Positions 1 to 12,500 of a stretch of DNA of 64,000 bases are shown here, piece by piece. Origin of the DNA: Apostichopus japonicus (lineage: Eukaryota; Echinodermata; Holothuroidea; Aspidochirotida; Stichopodidae); contig NC_092574.1 in assembly GCF_037975245.1 (NCBI RefSeq), forward strand, positions 9,025,713-9,089,712. Direction: 5' to 3'. The first letter of the stretch is position 1; every line of letters starts with the position of its first letter. The notes under the pieces are model-generated. The model made no database searches and was not told the origin of the DNA. It was given only the letters and a program-made list of their open reading frames with translations. The position numbers were made by a program, and so were the translations under genes.

Positions 1-330
1 ACGAAATAGGTGGAGGCAGCAAAATAGAAGAAGGCAACGAAATCGAAGGAGTCAACGAAATAAAAGGAGGCAACAAAATAGAAGGAGGCAGCAAAATAGA
101 AGGAGACAACGAAATAGAACGAAGCAACGAAATAGAAGGAGGCAACGAAACCGAAGGAGTCAACGAAATAGAAGGAGGCAACGAAATAGAAGGAGGCAGC
201 AAAATAGAAAGAAGCAACGAAATAGAAGAAGGCAACGAAATAAAAGGAGGCAACGAAATAAAGGGAGGCAACGAAATAGAAGGAGGCGAAATCGATCGAG
301 GCAACGAAATGCGTTGCGCTTTTGGCGTTC
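1..330. repeat. 18-bp minisatellite (GAAATAGAAGGAGGCAAC type)
   Basis: About 17 imperfect units run in from the left edge of the window. The unit is a multiple of three, so frame +3 stays open from base 3 to about 470 with a Glu-Ile-Glu-Gly-Gly-Asn-type repeat. There is no sign that this is translated. It ends about 175 bases before the ZDHHC start codon, so it lies in or near that promoter. Confidence 0.9.
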
Positions 331-403
331 CATATTTCTATGTGTTTACTTTGGAATGCCCCTTTGACCTATCGCGCAAGGATGGGCGAGGGATCTTTCG
401 CAA

Positions 404-411
404 TGACGTAA
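404..411 (+). promoter_or_regulatory. CRE-like site upstream of the ZDHHC start codon
   Basis: TGACGTAA, one base off the palindromic CRE/ATF consensus, lies about 93 bases before the ATG at 504. No TATA box is evident. The position fits a proximal promoter or 5' UTR, but its function is inference. Confidence 0.3.
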
Positions 412-503
412 TCTGGCAGAAACAACCGTACGTAGACTGGCAACACTTTTCTCTTATCAAAGGATAGAAACAGCTTAAACCGACCAAAGAAGTTCCGACT
501 ATT

Positions 504-3500
504 ATGGGGGCCTTGAAAACATGTTTACGAATAGTAGGATGGATTCCAGTGGTCTTCATCACAGCAGTTATTCTTTGGGCATATTTCGCATATGTTGTTG
601 AATTATGTTATCGTAAGTCGGCCGATTTTGACTTGTATGTTCTCACGAAATTTCACGCAATATTTTGTGCACTGTAGTGTAGGCTCAATGCCGTTCCCGG
701 ATGACTAACATTGGTGTTGTGAATACCGTTGTAATACTAGTAGTACCGTAGAAAAGTAGCCTATACAACTGCTCCGCTTAACTTTAGCATATAATTAGTA
801 AGCTAGAAGTTAGTTACCTTACTGTACCACCGGCCTATCTGATTGATATTGCGTGGAATAAGTGTATAGCGTAGGTAAGTTGGTAATTAAAGGTTAGGTA
901 CAATTATAGAATACAGGGCCATTCATTAACTCTTCCCAGCATCCGGATGCACGGTGTGTCTGTACATGTCCGTACACGTATGACGCCCTCTAAAATCCCA
1001 TCACGTATTTCATTTTGACTCCGCATCCGTGCATCCACCACGGGAGTACTAGGAAAGGACTTAAGAAGATTTTCGAAAAGTCTCCCCATATACCATCACA
1101 TATTTCGTTTTGACTCCGCATCCGCGCATCCACCCCGGGAGTACTAGGAATGGACTTCGATAATTTTTTTAGATAAGTTTCAACATATACCATCACGTAT
1201 TTCCAATACTGGAAGCCCCGCATGTACGAAGATTTTCCACATCAATAGTGTGTCGTTCTTAAAAGGCATCCGTACATGTGCAACGCCCTCTAAAATTCCA
1301 CCACAGAAGTACTAGGAAAGGACTTAGGAAATTTTTGACTCCGCATCCAAGCATCCGCGCATCCACTCAAATAGAAAGAACTTGGACTTTGACATTTTTA
1401 CTCACATATGTACTGGGGTGAGACTGAGCATCCGCGCATCCGGATGCTCAGATAGAATCGTCGAGTGGCCCTGCATTCTATAATTACTCCAAAGGTTACA
1501 TGTGACCTTAGTCAGTATTTTGATATGCCTTCATGACTCTCTTTTTATCACCCACGTTAACTAAACTGAAGTAAAATTGCCGAAAAGAAATGTGTTAGTG
1601 AAATGTTTTCTTCACAACCCGTACAATTATCGTTTGTCTTGTGTTTACTTTTAACGCTGTTCAAATTCGTGTTCTGAAAAAAAATATCACGGTCATCCCG
1701 ATCACCTGATGGTCTTGCAGCTAGAAAACTACTCTGATAATGACAGTATATGTAAATATTTACTTACAATCATCTAAGAATTTTTGTTAACTAAGGAAAA
1801 AGTTAAAGTTGGAAACATGTGTTCATCAATGTAAACGAAAAACCAACTGAGAGACGCCTTGTCTGATAACTGATAAGAAGAAATGTTGAAAGGAAACTTA
1901 CAAAGAAAATAAAATCTATTAGCATACAAAGAAGAATTGTCCAACAGCAACATCTGTAATTTCCAGCCATGTATGCAACATTTTAACTCCTTTAAATATT
2001 CCTTGACTCAAGCCTGACGCCAGGTGTATCTTGTGAATAGTGGACTGTGATTGGTCTAATGTTACCTGTTGCATATTCGTTGTTAAACTTACAGAGCCCT
2101 GCTCAAATGTTTTCTCACTGCATGATAGGCCTGTGTTCTGGGCCGGCTGCGTGCGGGGCTATACATGTCGTATGGTATTGTGGATTGCGCAATGTACCTT
2201 TCAAGTTTTAACGATCATTTTTTGAACACGAACTGTGCTTAATGTGTTTGAAAAGATTTTCTCCATATCCTCTACTGTTAAATGAAGTTAAATAATAAGA
2301 ACAACACGAAGAGGACAAGGTCACCTAACTGATTCACGCATATAAGAGCTGCATAGCCTAATGTTAGGCCTAGCTATCCACCCTCAACCACTGGTAATGG
2401 GGTGTGCCGATCGTAGCTGACAATGTCGTCTAGCAGAAAAGCTTTCTCTTGTTGCAATTTACTCTCATATTGCAAAAAGAACAGTAAATAGGAGAAACTG
2501 AAGTCAACAAATGATGGATGGAAGCTTTAACTTTTTTTTCCAGTATTTGCAATTCACATTTCAGTTTTGTTCGATTTTTTGTTTTTTTGTTTTTTTTTAA
2601 ATAAAAAATAGTACCAAAATTCGGAAAAACTGGTTTCGATACTAAAACCGGTTTACTGTGCAAGCCTTATGTAGGCATACATGCCTATGCATAGGAAAAG
2701 TTTTTTAACTTCAAACAAAGTGTCTTGATTCATAACAATTCACATATTAGCCCCAACTGTGTAGGCCTAACGTTAGGCATATTTGCATTTGTGCCTACTC
2801 AGCCTTAGGAACAGGTTGTAAGGCATTACAGTAGGTGATGATGTAATGAACATTTAAACTCAAGTGCCAATTTTAAAGTGATGACTGCATTTATTCCTGG
2901 TTTAATATTGATCAGGAGCAATATTCTAGCCTTAACTGTTGGATGACTCCTTACAAAGGGATTAATGGATTTGATACTTCTGGTTAAGTTATTAGGTTTT
3001 GTTCTATTCATTCACTGCCTTAGAAACATTTATTCTCCAGTACTGCATATTATGCTATTAAATTATGTGACTTAACCTTTGAAAGGATATCAGATGTTGA
3101 GAACTTTAATAAGTGGCCATCTTAGATGGAATGGGAGTCAAAATGAAGTTGAAGGTTTACTGTCATGTTTGAGGCCAAGGTCCCCCCACAGGACTTAACA
3201 ACTTAACCCCCGGTCTTCTTCTTCTTCTTCGTCATTGGTAACTTCTCACACCCACACACCAAAGTGTGCACAATGCAAACAGTCACCCAATTATATCTAC
3301 AAGTTACCTTGTAAGTCCCCATACACCTGGGTGAAGATAGGCAATGGAGATAAAGTGCCTTAACCATTGACACAACTCCCAATGATCTGGTCTTAGACCA
3401 CAAGTCCACTGCCTTAAAATCACTTCAGAATGGTTCCCAACTTGGCAAAAGAAGCAATACATTTGTGACAATGGTATTCAATTGTTCTACATCATTCAAT

Positions 3501-6500
3501 GCAGTAATGCATCCATGGGTACTGTTTATAATATAATATTTATAATGCTGAGAGAATTTACAGTACTACTTCACAATATCAGTGCTGACTAATATTGTTT
3601 AGAAATGGGGTACTGGTCATGTACACTAAAATAGTTTACTAGATAAATGTGTGTGGTGCAGTATGGTACAATTTGGTCATGAAAAACAGCATTTTGAGAA
3701 ACTTTTAGTCATATACAATAAATAGCTCCGGATAAGCTGTATGATGGATACTGCACCACACAGTGTTCAATATTGAGATATATATGTTGAAAAGATCTAT
3801 AGACCACGTGCATCAGAACCGTAAAGATCTACTGTACTGTTAGGACTGATAAGACGTCGCCTCTGGAGAAAAAAAAAACGCCATTGCTTGTTGAAGATTA
3901 TACAAGAGTGACCATTATTTTACTTCCTAGCAATGCAGAAACATCAACCTTCAAGTTTGAAGGACACCATTACAACTAATAGTGTTAATCTAGGCATGTA
4001 GCAATTAATGAAGTGAGATGAAAAGCATGGTAAACATGTTCTCCTTTGTTGTAAACCGAAACACTGTGCACAGTAATAAGTGTTTTGTTAGTTCAATAGA
4101 TTCCTGAAATCATAGTACATACCATGACATGTACTGTAATTATCATCAGTCATCACTTGATAATTGTTGTGATAATAGAGATCATCCTAAAAGAATCCTT
4201 ATTGTTCATAGAAAGTAAAAGCTGTCAGCACATGCATGCCACAGTTATTTTAATGAACAGTACCATACTACAGTACAAAGCATATTATTGCCCAAGCCTA
4301 GCATATTATGAAGAACGTCGGTGTTGCCCGAGTATAACGTATTGTTTAGTATGTTGGTGTTGCCCAAGCCTAACGTCTTGTAAAGTATGTTGGTGTTGCC
4401 TAAGCCTAACATATTATAAGGTATGTTGGTGTTGCGCAAGCCTAACGTGTTGTAAAGTATGTTGGTGTTGCCCAAGCCTAACGTGTTGTAAAATTGTTGG
4501 TGTTGCCGAAGCCTAACGTATTGTAAAGTATGTTGGTGTTGCCCAAGCCTAACATATTATAAGGTATGTTGGTGTTGCCCAAGCCTACCATATTGTAAAG
4601 TATGTTGGTGTTGCCCAAGCCTAATGTTTGTAAGGTGTCTTGGTGTTGCCAGAGCCTAACGTATTGTAAAGTATGTTGGTGTTGCCCAAGCCTAACGTAT
4701 TGTAAGGTATGCTGGTGTTACCCAAGCGTGATGTTTGTAAGGTATGTTGGGGCTGCCCAAGCCTAACGTATTGTAAAGGATGTTGGTGTTGCCCAAGCCT
4801 AATGTATTGTAAAGTATGTTGGTGTTGCCCAAGACTAATGTATCATAATTATGTTGGTGTTGCCCAAGCCTAACATATTGTAAAGCATGTTGGTGTTGCC
4901 CAAGCCTAACGTGTTGTAAAGTATGTTGGTGTTGCCCAAGCGTAACGTATTGCCCAAGCCCAACGTGTTGTAAAGTTTGTTCATGTTGCCCAAGCCTAAC
5001 ATATTGTTAAGTATGTTGGTGTTGCCCAAGCCTAACGTGTTGTAAAGTATGTTGGTGTTGCCCAAGCCTAACGTGTTGTAAAGTATGTTGGTGTTGCTCA
5101 AGCCTAACGTATTATAAAGTATGTTGGTGTTGCCCAAGCCCAACGTGTTGTAAAGTTTGTTCGTGTTGCCCAAGCCCAACGTGTTGTAAAGTATGTTGGT
5201 GTTGCTCAAACCCAACATGTTTTTTCTGTCTTTCAAATTAATTTGGATTTCCTTCATGCTGTGTTATTAAGTAAAGGACATTATGTTGAACTTTCGTTTT
5301 GATACAATTTTTTTATTTTCTCTCTGCCCATTCACAGTGACAGTGAGAGTTGCCAAGGGTCAACCTTTGCTGTGTGGTGAGTACTTTCAAGTTAATTCAA
5401 TGGCTTTAGTAGAGTAATTGCCAGTCTAAATTGCAAATGATACAATACCAGTGAACATGAGTGTAACTCATTTCGTTTCGATTTGTTTGTTTCAACAACA
5501 CGTGTTACATATAATACAGTCTAAATAGAAATGAATGCACAAACACGGTGTGAAGGAAGTAAACTGAACACTTTCATATTCTGTTGTTTCTATATATTGA
5601 ATGTGGAAAACTGCACATGTTCATATTATGAATGCAATCACATCTTTCAAAAGATATATATGTTAAGTAACTTGTACAATATGCAGGAGAGAGTCTTTAG
5701 GTATCGTTCAATTGGGGAATTCGGAAATCAAAGTTTATCTTTGATTCTTTGATTTAATTTCTCTGGGCAAATGAATGGACTATTCGATCTGTACAGTAGT
5801 TCTGTACAGTGGTTACCTCCTAACATTATAATGTAACTACTGACTTCACGTTTGTTTTCTTTCCCCTTCTAACTCTACTGTTTTCTTCTTGCTTTTACAG
5901 TATTGTACCTGCTGTTGTTTCACTTTTTCTTGTTTATGTTCCTATGGGCCTACTATCAAACAATATTCGGTAGTCACCCTGGAGTACCTGGAGAGGTTTG
6001 TGTGTTTTTCTCGTTTAAATGTTCATTTTGAAACAGTTAAATTCATTAACGGCATTAAGATCACTTTCACATGTAAGCCAAATATATGATCAAAAACCAT
6101 AAAAACTGCCTGGTCAGTGGAAACTGGAATCAAAACCCTGACCACCAAGTTATTTAAGCCATGTTGTGCATTGGTGTGTATCTTTGTGTCACTCTGACCG
6201 GGTTGTGTTATATATTGGGCATAAATTTGCTACTCTTTTGTAGATTAAAATTGGTCTACTGCTACTCAGTTATGAAGCATTTAAACCACATGCAGGAAAC
6301 TTTGTGTCCCACAAACTCAACGGAATGTATTATTTTTTGTTTGCAAATCTTGGAGCTTTGTAGTCATTTCCTTTGTTCATAGTGTGATTTTAGTTAGACC
6401 AAGTAATAGAATATTTTTAAGTATTTTTTTTTGGCTGGAGTAAATCAGATTGTGGCTTAGTGAACACATCTTGCTGTTTTAATATCAGCTTACCTCTGGG

Positions 6501-9500
6501 AACTCTGATATCTGACTGCTTTAGAAATATGTATATATCTGTTATGTTCTCAGTCAGCTCACTCAGTGCCAGGAACTACCTCCCCCCTAGGGCTCCATAC
6601 ATGCCCCCACCTTACACCCATAATTACAATTTAGAGGCACAACCCGACATAGAAGTGGGTATGTGTTGCCTGGAAGTGTCCATGGGGGCTCTTTGGCCTT
6701 GGGGTCCCATGATCCTAAGCTGCTCTTAGGTACTAATCTCATATGTCTATTGTATTTATCAAGCACCGAGTTGACTACTGTTGCATGTCATTAGTAATCT
6801 TACAAAATAGATGAACCGTGTAATAATTGTCTTGTTTGTTTAGTCTGCCAACATTAATTGTTTTCTTTCTTAAAGAAACAGTGAAATCGATGTAATTCCA
6901 AAATTTTTATTTCTCGCTCTTCCAGTTTTACTTATCAAGTGATGAGGTTCAAAGAATTGAATCAGAGGATCGATCCGGGGAACAACAAGAAATTTTGAAA
7001 GAAATCAGTAGAGATAAAGCCCTACCTGTCTATACGAGAACATACGGTGGCGGTAAGTGTTCCGAACGACTCATCATTTGATTGAATTTACACTGAATAC
7101 TGTTCAGATCATCGTTCATAGTATGTCATTGAGCACTGTGCAGCTATTAGAACATTTTCTGTCAAATTCAAAACTACTCTTGATCAAAAGGAAAGCTCAG
7201 TTGACAATGCTGAAGGTTTCAAATCATTTTATCTTTAATGTCACAGGGTTGGCAGGATTATGTTATCATTCTGTTCATCTCAAGACCCAATAATTGTACC
7301 GTTAGCTGTTGTACAAACTTACCCCCCCTCCACCTAATCTCTCAAATCACCAAATTTTGGAGTATGTTGTAGTTCGACCTCTTTTTAAAAATGACCAACT
7401 TTATTGTCTGCTTGGAGAGGATCCAGCAACAGCCATCCGTGTTTTGACATGGAATGACCACAAATATATATGTTTCTTTTTCGCTCTTTTCACTAGGAAT
7501 ACGCTACTGTCACATCTGCAAAATTATTAAGCCAGACAGATGCCACCATTGCTCAGTCTGTGATCGGTAAGCCATCAATTACTCGCCGTAATTTTTCAAA
7601 ACTTTTAAGATGTGATCGAAGGGATCATATGCACTACAGTATGTGAATATGTTCTGTCCCGTTGACAATTGTCAATGTGAATACTTCTTCCTGTCAGAAA
7701 TTGTTGTTTTGCTTGCTACAAAGCAGCTCTGCAGGTTTATGTGAGTTACAGATAACCTGTGTCATGTGCCTCAAGTCTTGATAAAGGTTCTAGTAAATAA
7801 TATCAGTTTGTACAAAGTTAGTTTAATAGTGAAATGAATATTGGCAATCAGTATACTATATAGTGTCATTGTTCCTGTAATCAACTGTACTATAATAACA
7901 AAGTGTTTTTGAGAGGTCTCCAAAGGAGGTGGATGCACAGTAAAGCATAGTGTTAAGGTCAATACTTACTGTGTGGTGCATGTATCACACTTGATATTCT
8001 GGGAACAAATTTCAACTTTTCATTTCTTCTGTTGATGCCTGTGGGCAAACTTATGAAGATGAGCATAAATAATCATAAAAATTCTTGAATTTTTATGATG
8101 ATAAAGCCAGTGCTCAGTCAGCATCAATGGATTGCCTAGAAATGCAGCTGTAGATAATGCTTGAAATGGATCAGCACTCCAACTTCAATTGTACAGAATG
8201 GAGTAATCTATGGCATTGTATTTAATAACATTCTTCTAATGGCGTCTCTGTATTATGTGATGTCATGGTATGGTGTATTTATAACACATTTTGTATTGAG
8301 TCTGTAATGTATTACACAGAGTATTTGAATGATATCATGGACTCTGATCTCCATGGTTACATGGTAAGGAGTCTGCATTGAATAATTTATCTGGTATCGC
8401 ATTGCAAAATGGACAAATTGCTATGCAAAATGGGCAAATTGCTCTACAAAAGTGCAAAGATGCATAGCAGTTATTGTACACAGAACGTCCACAGAAAGTT
8501 CATAGCCTTCATAATTGCAATTGAAAACGTTTACACTAAATTATTCCTTGGTCTGTATGATAGTATTGCATTTGTTGTCCCTAAAACAGACCTTTGACCT
8601 ATTCTATCTTAATACTTATTTTCTTTTCTCTCCCCCTGAACAGATGTATTCTCAAAATGGATCACCACTGCCCGTGGGTGAACAACTGTGTGGGCTACGG
8701 CAATTACAAGTTCTTTGTCTTATTTTTAATGTATGCCTTGCTTTTCTGCCTCTATGTTGCTATTACTACATTGCCATACTTTGTTCAATTTTGGCAGGTG
8801 AGTTCAAAGAGATTATTATAGCTATGTACTAAGAAATAAGCATTATGTGTGGCAATGATGACTGTCAACAAAGTTTTATCGCTTCAAATGTCCAAACTTC
8901 AGTAAAGTTGAATATGATACGAGAAGAATTACAATACTCCGGGTTTTTCAGAAAGTTACCTTCACAACATGTTTGGAATGCTCTATTATAACAGAATAAT
9001 TGATGATAATGAGGTTGGCACCTCATCTCAGGTTGTAATATTAATTCTTGTATTTCAACCAAAATGTATAATTTTTTATATCATCATGACACACTAGGAA
9101 AGTGTAAAACAAACAGTTGAATAAAACATAGGAATATTAGCTGAGAAAAAATAAAATAATTAGGGCCAAACAAGAAAGAAAATTCTTTGGGAGGGGAATA
9201 ATGTACCCCGACCAGGCATAAGAAGTGCACTGTTGCAGTATCAAATGATTTCGAGTTTTACTCTTTTGTAGTCTCGTTGTGACTGGTACGAGACCTTCAA
9301 CGGTAACAAAAAATAATGGGAAACTGTATAATAGATCTTTATGGAAGCTACTTCTTTTAAAATGGTCCGCATGGATGGTACAGTTTGTCAATGCCAACTT
9401 CTGATGTGTTTTCAGAGACTACAAAAGGTTTCAAAGAATATTCTGCAAAAAACTTTAATGACATAGCAGGATTTTAGCGTGTTGAAACTATCCATCTATG

Positions 9501-12500
9501 TGTCTTAATGCTCTTTCCTTAGTATCACAGGTTTGATTGTAGAGTGTTTCCTGTTGTCTACCTGTTGGTGCTTAAGTTGTATGGACAGGTACTCTTAGTG
9601 TTAACCCTAGTTATCTGAAATGTGATACTAAATATTTGCCATAAAGACAAGTTTATAGAACTGATATTGTTTGTAGCACTAATCCCTTTTTTTAATACTT
9701 TTTTTGTCATCAGATGATGAGAGATATATTTGGAGATATTAATCCATTGAATGTTAATCTTTTTCCATAGTTGCTATTTTTATGCAAGACTTCTTAAAAT
9801 TTGCACCTGTTAGTGATTTTGATCTAGCTAAGCCAGATTTCCACGGCTAGGTCGGATTAATGCTTTGATCTGTCAAATTTCCCATTACACCTCGGTTTTT
9901 GCCAAACTTGAGACTTGACCATTACAGAATTCAAACTTGGGTCGGTCACATATCCATGAATAGTCAGTCAATATTTAAGCCCCCCAAAAAATCTCCATGG
10001 CTGATCCCGCATAATATCCTGGTCAAATCACCATGGCTTTGCCTGTTTAATACCTGGGTCTGTCGTATTTTCGTTTATAGTCTCGCTTCATTCCATGGGT
10101 CTGTAAAATTTCTCTGATTCGTTGAAATTTTGTACCCCGGGTCGGCAATATATTCAGGACTTGGTCCACCATGTACAGTATGTCTGCCAAAGTTCCACAA
10201 CTAGACCTGTTTTGTAATTTAGTCTGCCAAATTATCCCTGTAGAGTTCCTCTTTTAATACCTGGCTCAGAACTTATTCGATACACCGTTTCATCCCCTAT
10301 TCTCCGAACCTATTTAGACCAACATTTTGTAAAAATCAATTTTAAACGAACACAGTCGTATAATTTTGAATGCTTTCTCTTACCCTGAACAGAAGGGCAT
10401 TGACAGCCACGGTGCTGGCGGCTTCCAAACGGTCTTTCTCTGTCTTCTAGCAGCTATGTTTAGTCTGAGTGTGTTAGCACTAACGTGCGTACACATTCGT
10501 TTGACTTTGACAAACCAGTCGACGATAGGTACAAAATAAACCTTGCGGCTCTCCTCTGCTTGTTTGACACCCTTCATCTCAAGCTTTCCTGCATGTCTTA
10601 CCACTCTGCCCATTTCACTTTTTACCCAAGCTGAACAATTGTACACAAAGCTGTACTTAATAACCATACCAAAAATAAAATCCCATTTTCATTTTCTTTG
10701 CAAAATGATGGATAAGAGAATAATATCTTTGTTTATGCAGACACAAATCTCAGTATAAAGACATAAACATTAATATTAATAAATACAAATACATAAACCA
10801 GTCTGGTATTAAACATTGTGATCTTAATCTTGGGATTAGTTGATTTACTAGATATAATATTTAAGTTTTCCATTCTGGTTTTGCATACGGAAATATTTTG
10901 TTAAACACTTGGTACAGTAGTCACTCTGTCCTTCCAAAGTTGAAGACAGCAAAACTTGCTTGAGCAATCAACATCTTCCATCCTCAAGACGTCTGATCCT
11001 TACAACCTCCATGCAAGAACTATAACTTCGATCCTCGGGTACTTATAATATATGTTATCTGTCACTATACACCAACTCTGCTAGTAATCTAACTCAGTTT
11101 CTTTGTCACCGTAAATCAACTGGTACTCAAAATGAAATCCTCATGTAACTTAAATCAAACCCTGGTAGTAGTTTAACAATCTCACAATCAGATCATATGG
11201 TACTCTGAATCAAATTATTGGGTTCCCTTAATCAAGGCCCTTTGTAACTCAAAATCACATCCTCTGGAACTCTAAAACAGACCCTCATGTAATCTATTTC
11301 AAAATTCTCAAGTACTCTTAGCTCAAATTCTCTGGTACACTTAATCTAGTCCTATGTCACTCCTCATCAAATTATCTTGTACTCCTATTTCAAATTCTCT
11401 CGTAATCTAAACCAAAATCGGCAGCTACTTTTAATCCAATTTAAAACAAGTTCTCTGGTACTCAAGATCGATTTCTTTCATATGCTTTTTTTTATTTCAA
11501 AATAAAATCTTCTGGTACTCAAATTCAAAATCCTCTATAATCTTGGAACAAGTTGTATCTTGTACTCTAAATAAGCCTGGTTGGTACTAACATCGCATTT
11601 CTGTTAGCCCGACCTCATGGTATGATATCGAAACAAGGGAATAGTAGTCAGTTATAGATCAAACATTTCTCCCATGTTGAAATATTTGTATATTCTTTGC
11701 AGCATAGCCAATCTTTATAGCCTTTCCAGTTGGAAAGCCTTGCTCCATGGCAGTGTTGGTCTTAACGCCAGCTTTCTCAATTGATCAATTAGCTTCATTC
11801 TCTGTCTTCCACGTAGGATATGCAAGACAGCGATGCCGCCCGTTTTCACATCCTCTTCCTCTTTTTGGCGTCGATAATGTTTGCAATCAGTGTCACAATT
11901 CTGTTCTGTATGCACATCAGACTGAGCTTGGTTAATCAGAGCACTTTAGGTATGTACACGACGATGCCTAAACAATCGTGATATTTGCTTCAAACAGATT
12001 CTTGGGAGGTTTTGAAAAAAAAAGAAAAACGACAAAAAGTAACCTGAAATTGATCTGGATGGTATTCTTTCTATGTCTAAAGCCTTAAATTGATGGCAAA
12101 AAAATGTCAATTTCTTATCATATTTAATAAAAAATTATGGTAAGGTGAAAAAAGGTTGAAATATCTGAAGTATCGATGAAAGAAAAAACAGAAAATAGAT
12201 TTCCCAAAACGAATGATAATCTAGCTAATGTGAATAGTGGTCATATGGTTGGAAAAAAATATTCAGGGAGAAAGTATAATATAGTCTATATTGTAAAGTG
12301 CGATGTCTTCTCCATTCTTGCGACAGGCATGAAAATCTATGCATTTCTGTTTTCTGCTTTTCTTTCGCATATTTGCAGTTTTCCATAAATGCTCACCAAA
12401 TATTCATTAATGTCCTATTGGAATTAGAGCCCATTTTTTTGGCATTAGTATTTCAATGCTTTGCATATTACAGCTATCCAGCCATCATTGCATTCATCTC

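Noticed and set aside
4835-5257. 140-residue Asn/Leu-rich repeat protein on the - strand
   Set aside because: Product of the 36-bp minisatellite inside a ZDHHC intron; codon use follows the repeat.
6553-6672. Pro-rich open frame ([17 protein letters not shown]) with a donor-like GTATGT, as an extra ZDHHC exon between exons 3 and 4
   Set aside because: It would need entry in phase 2 and exit in phase 1, but exons 3 and 4 join in phase 0 and match the family directly. At most a frame-breaking cassette exon.
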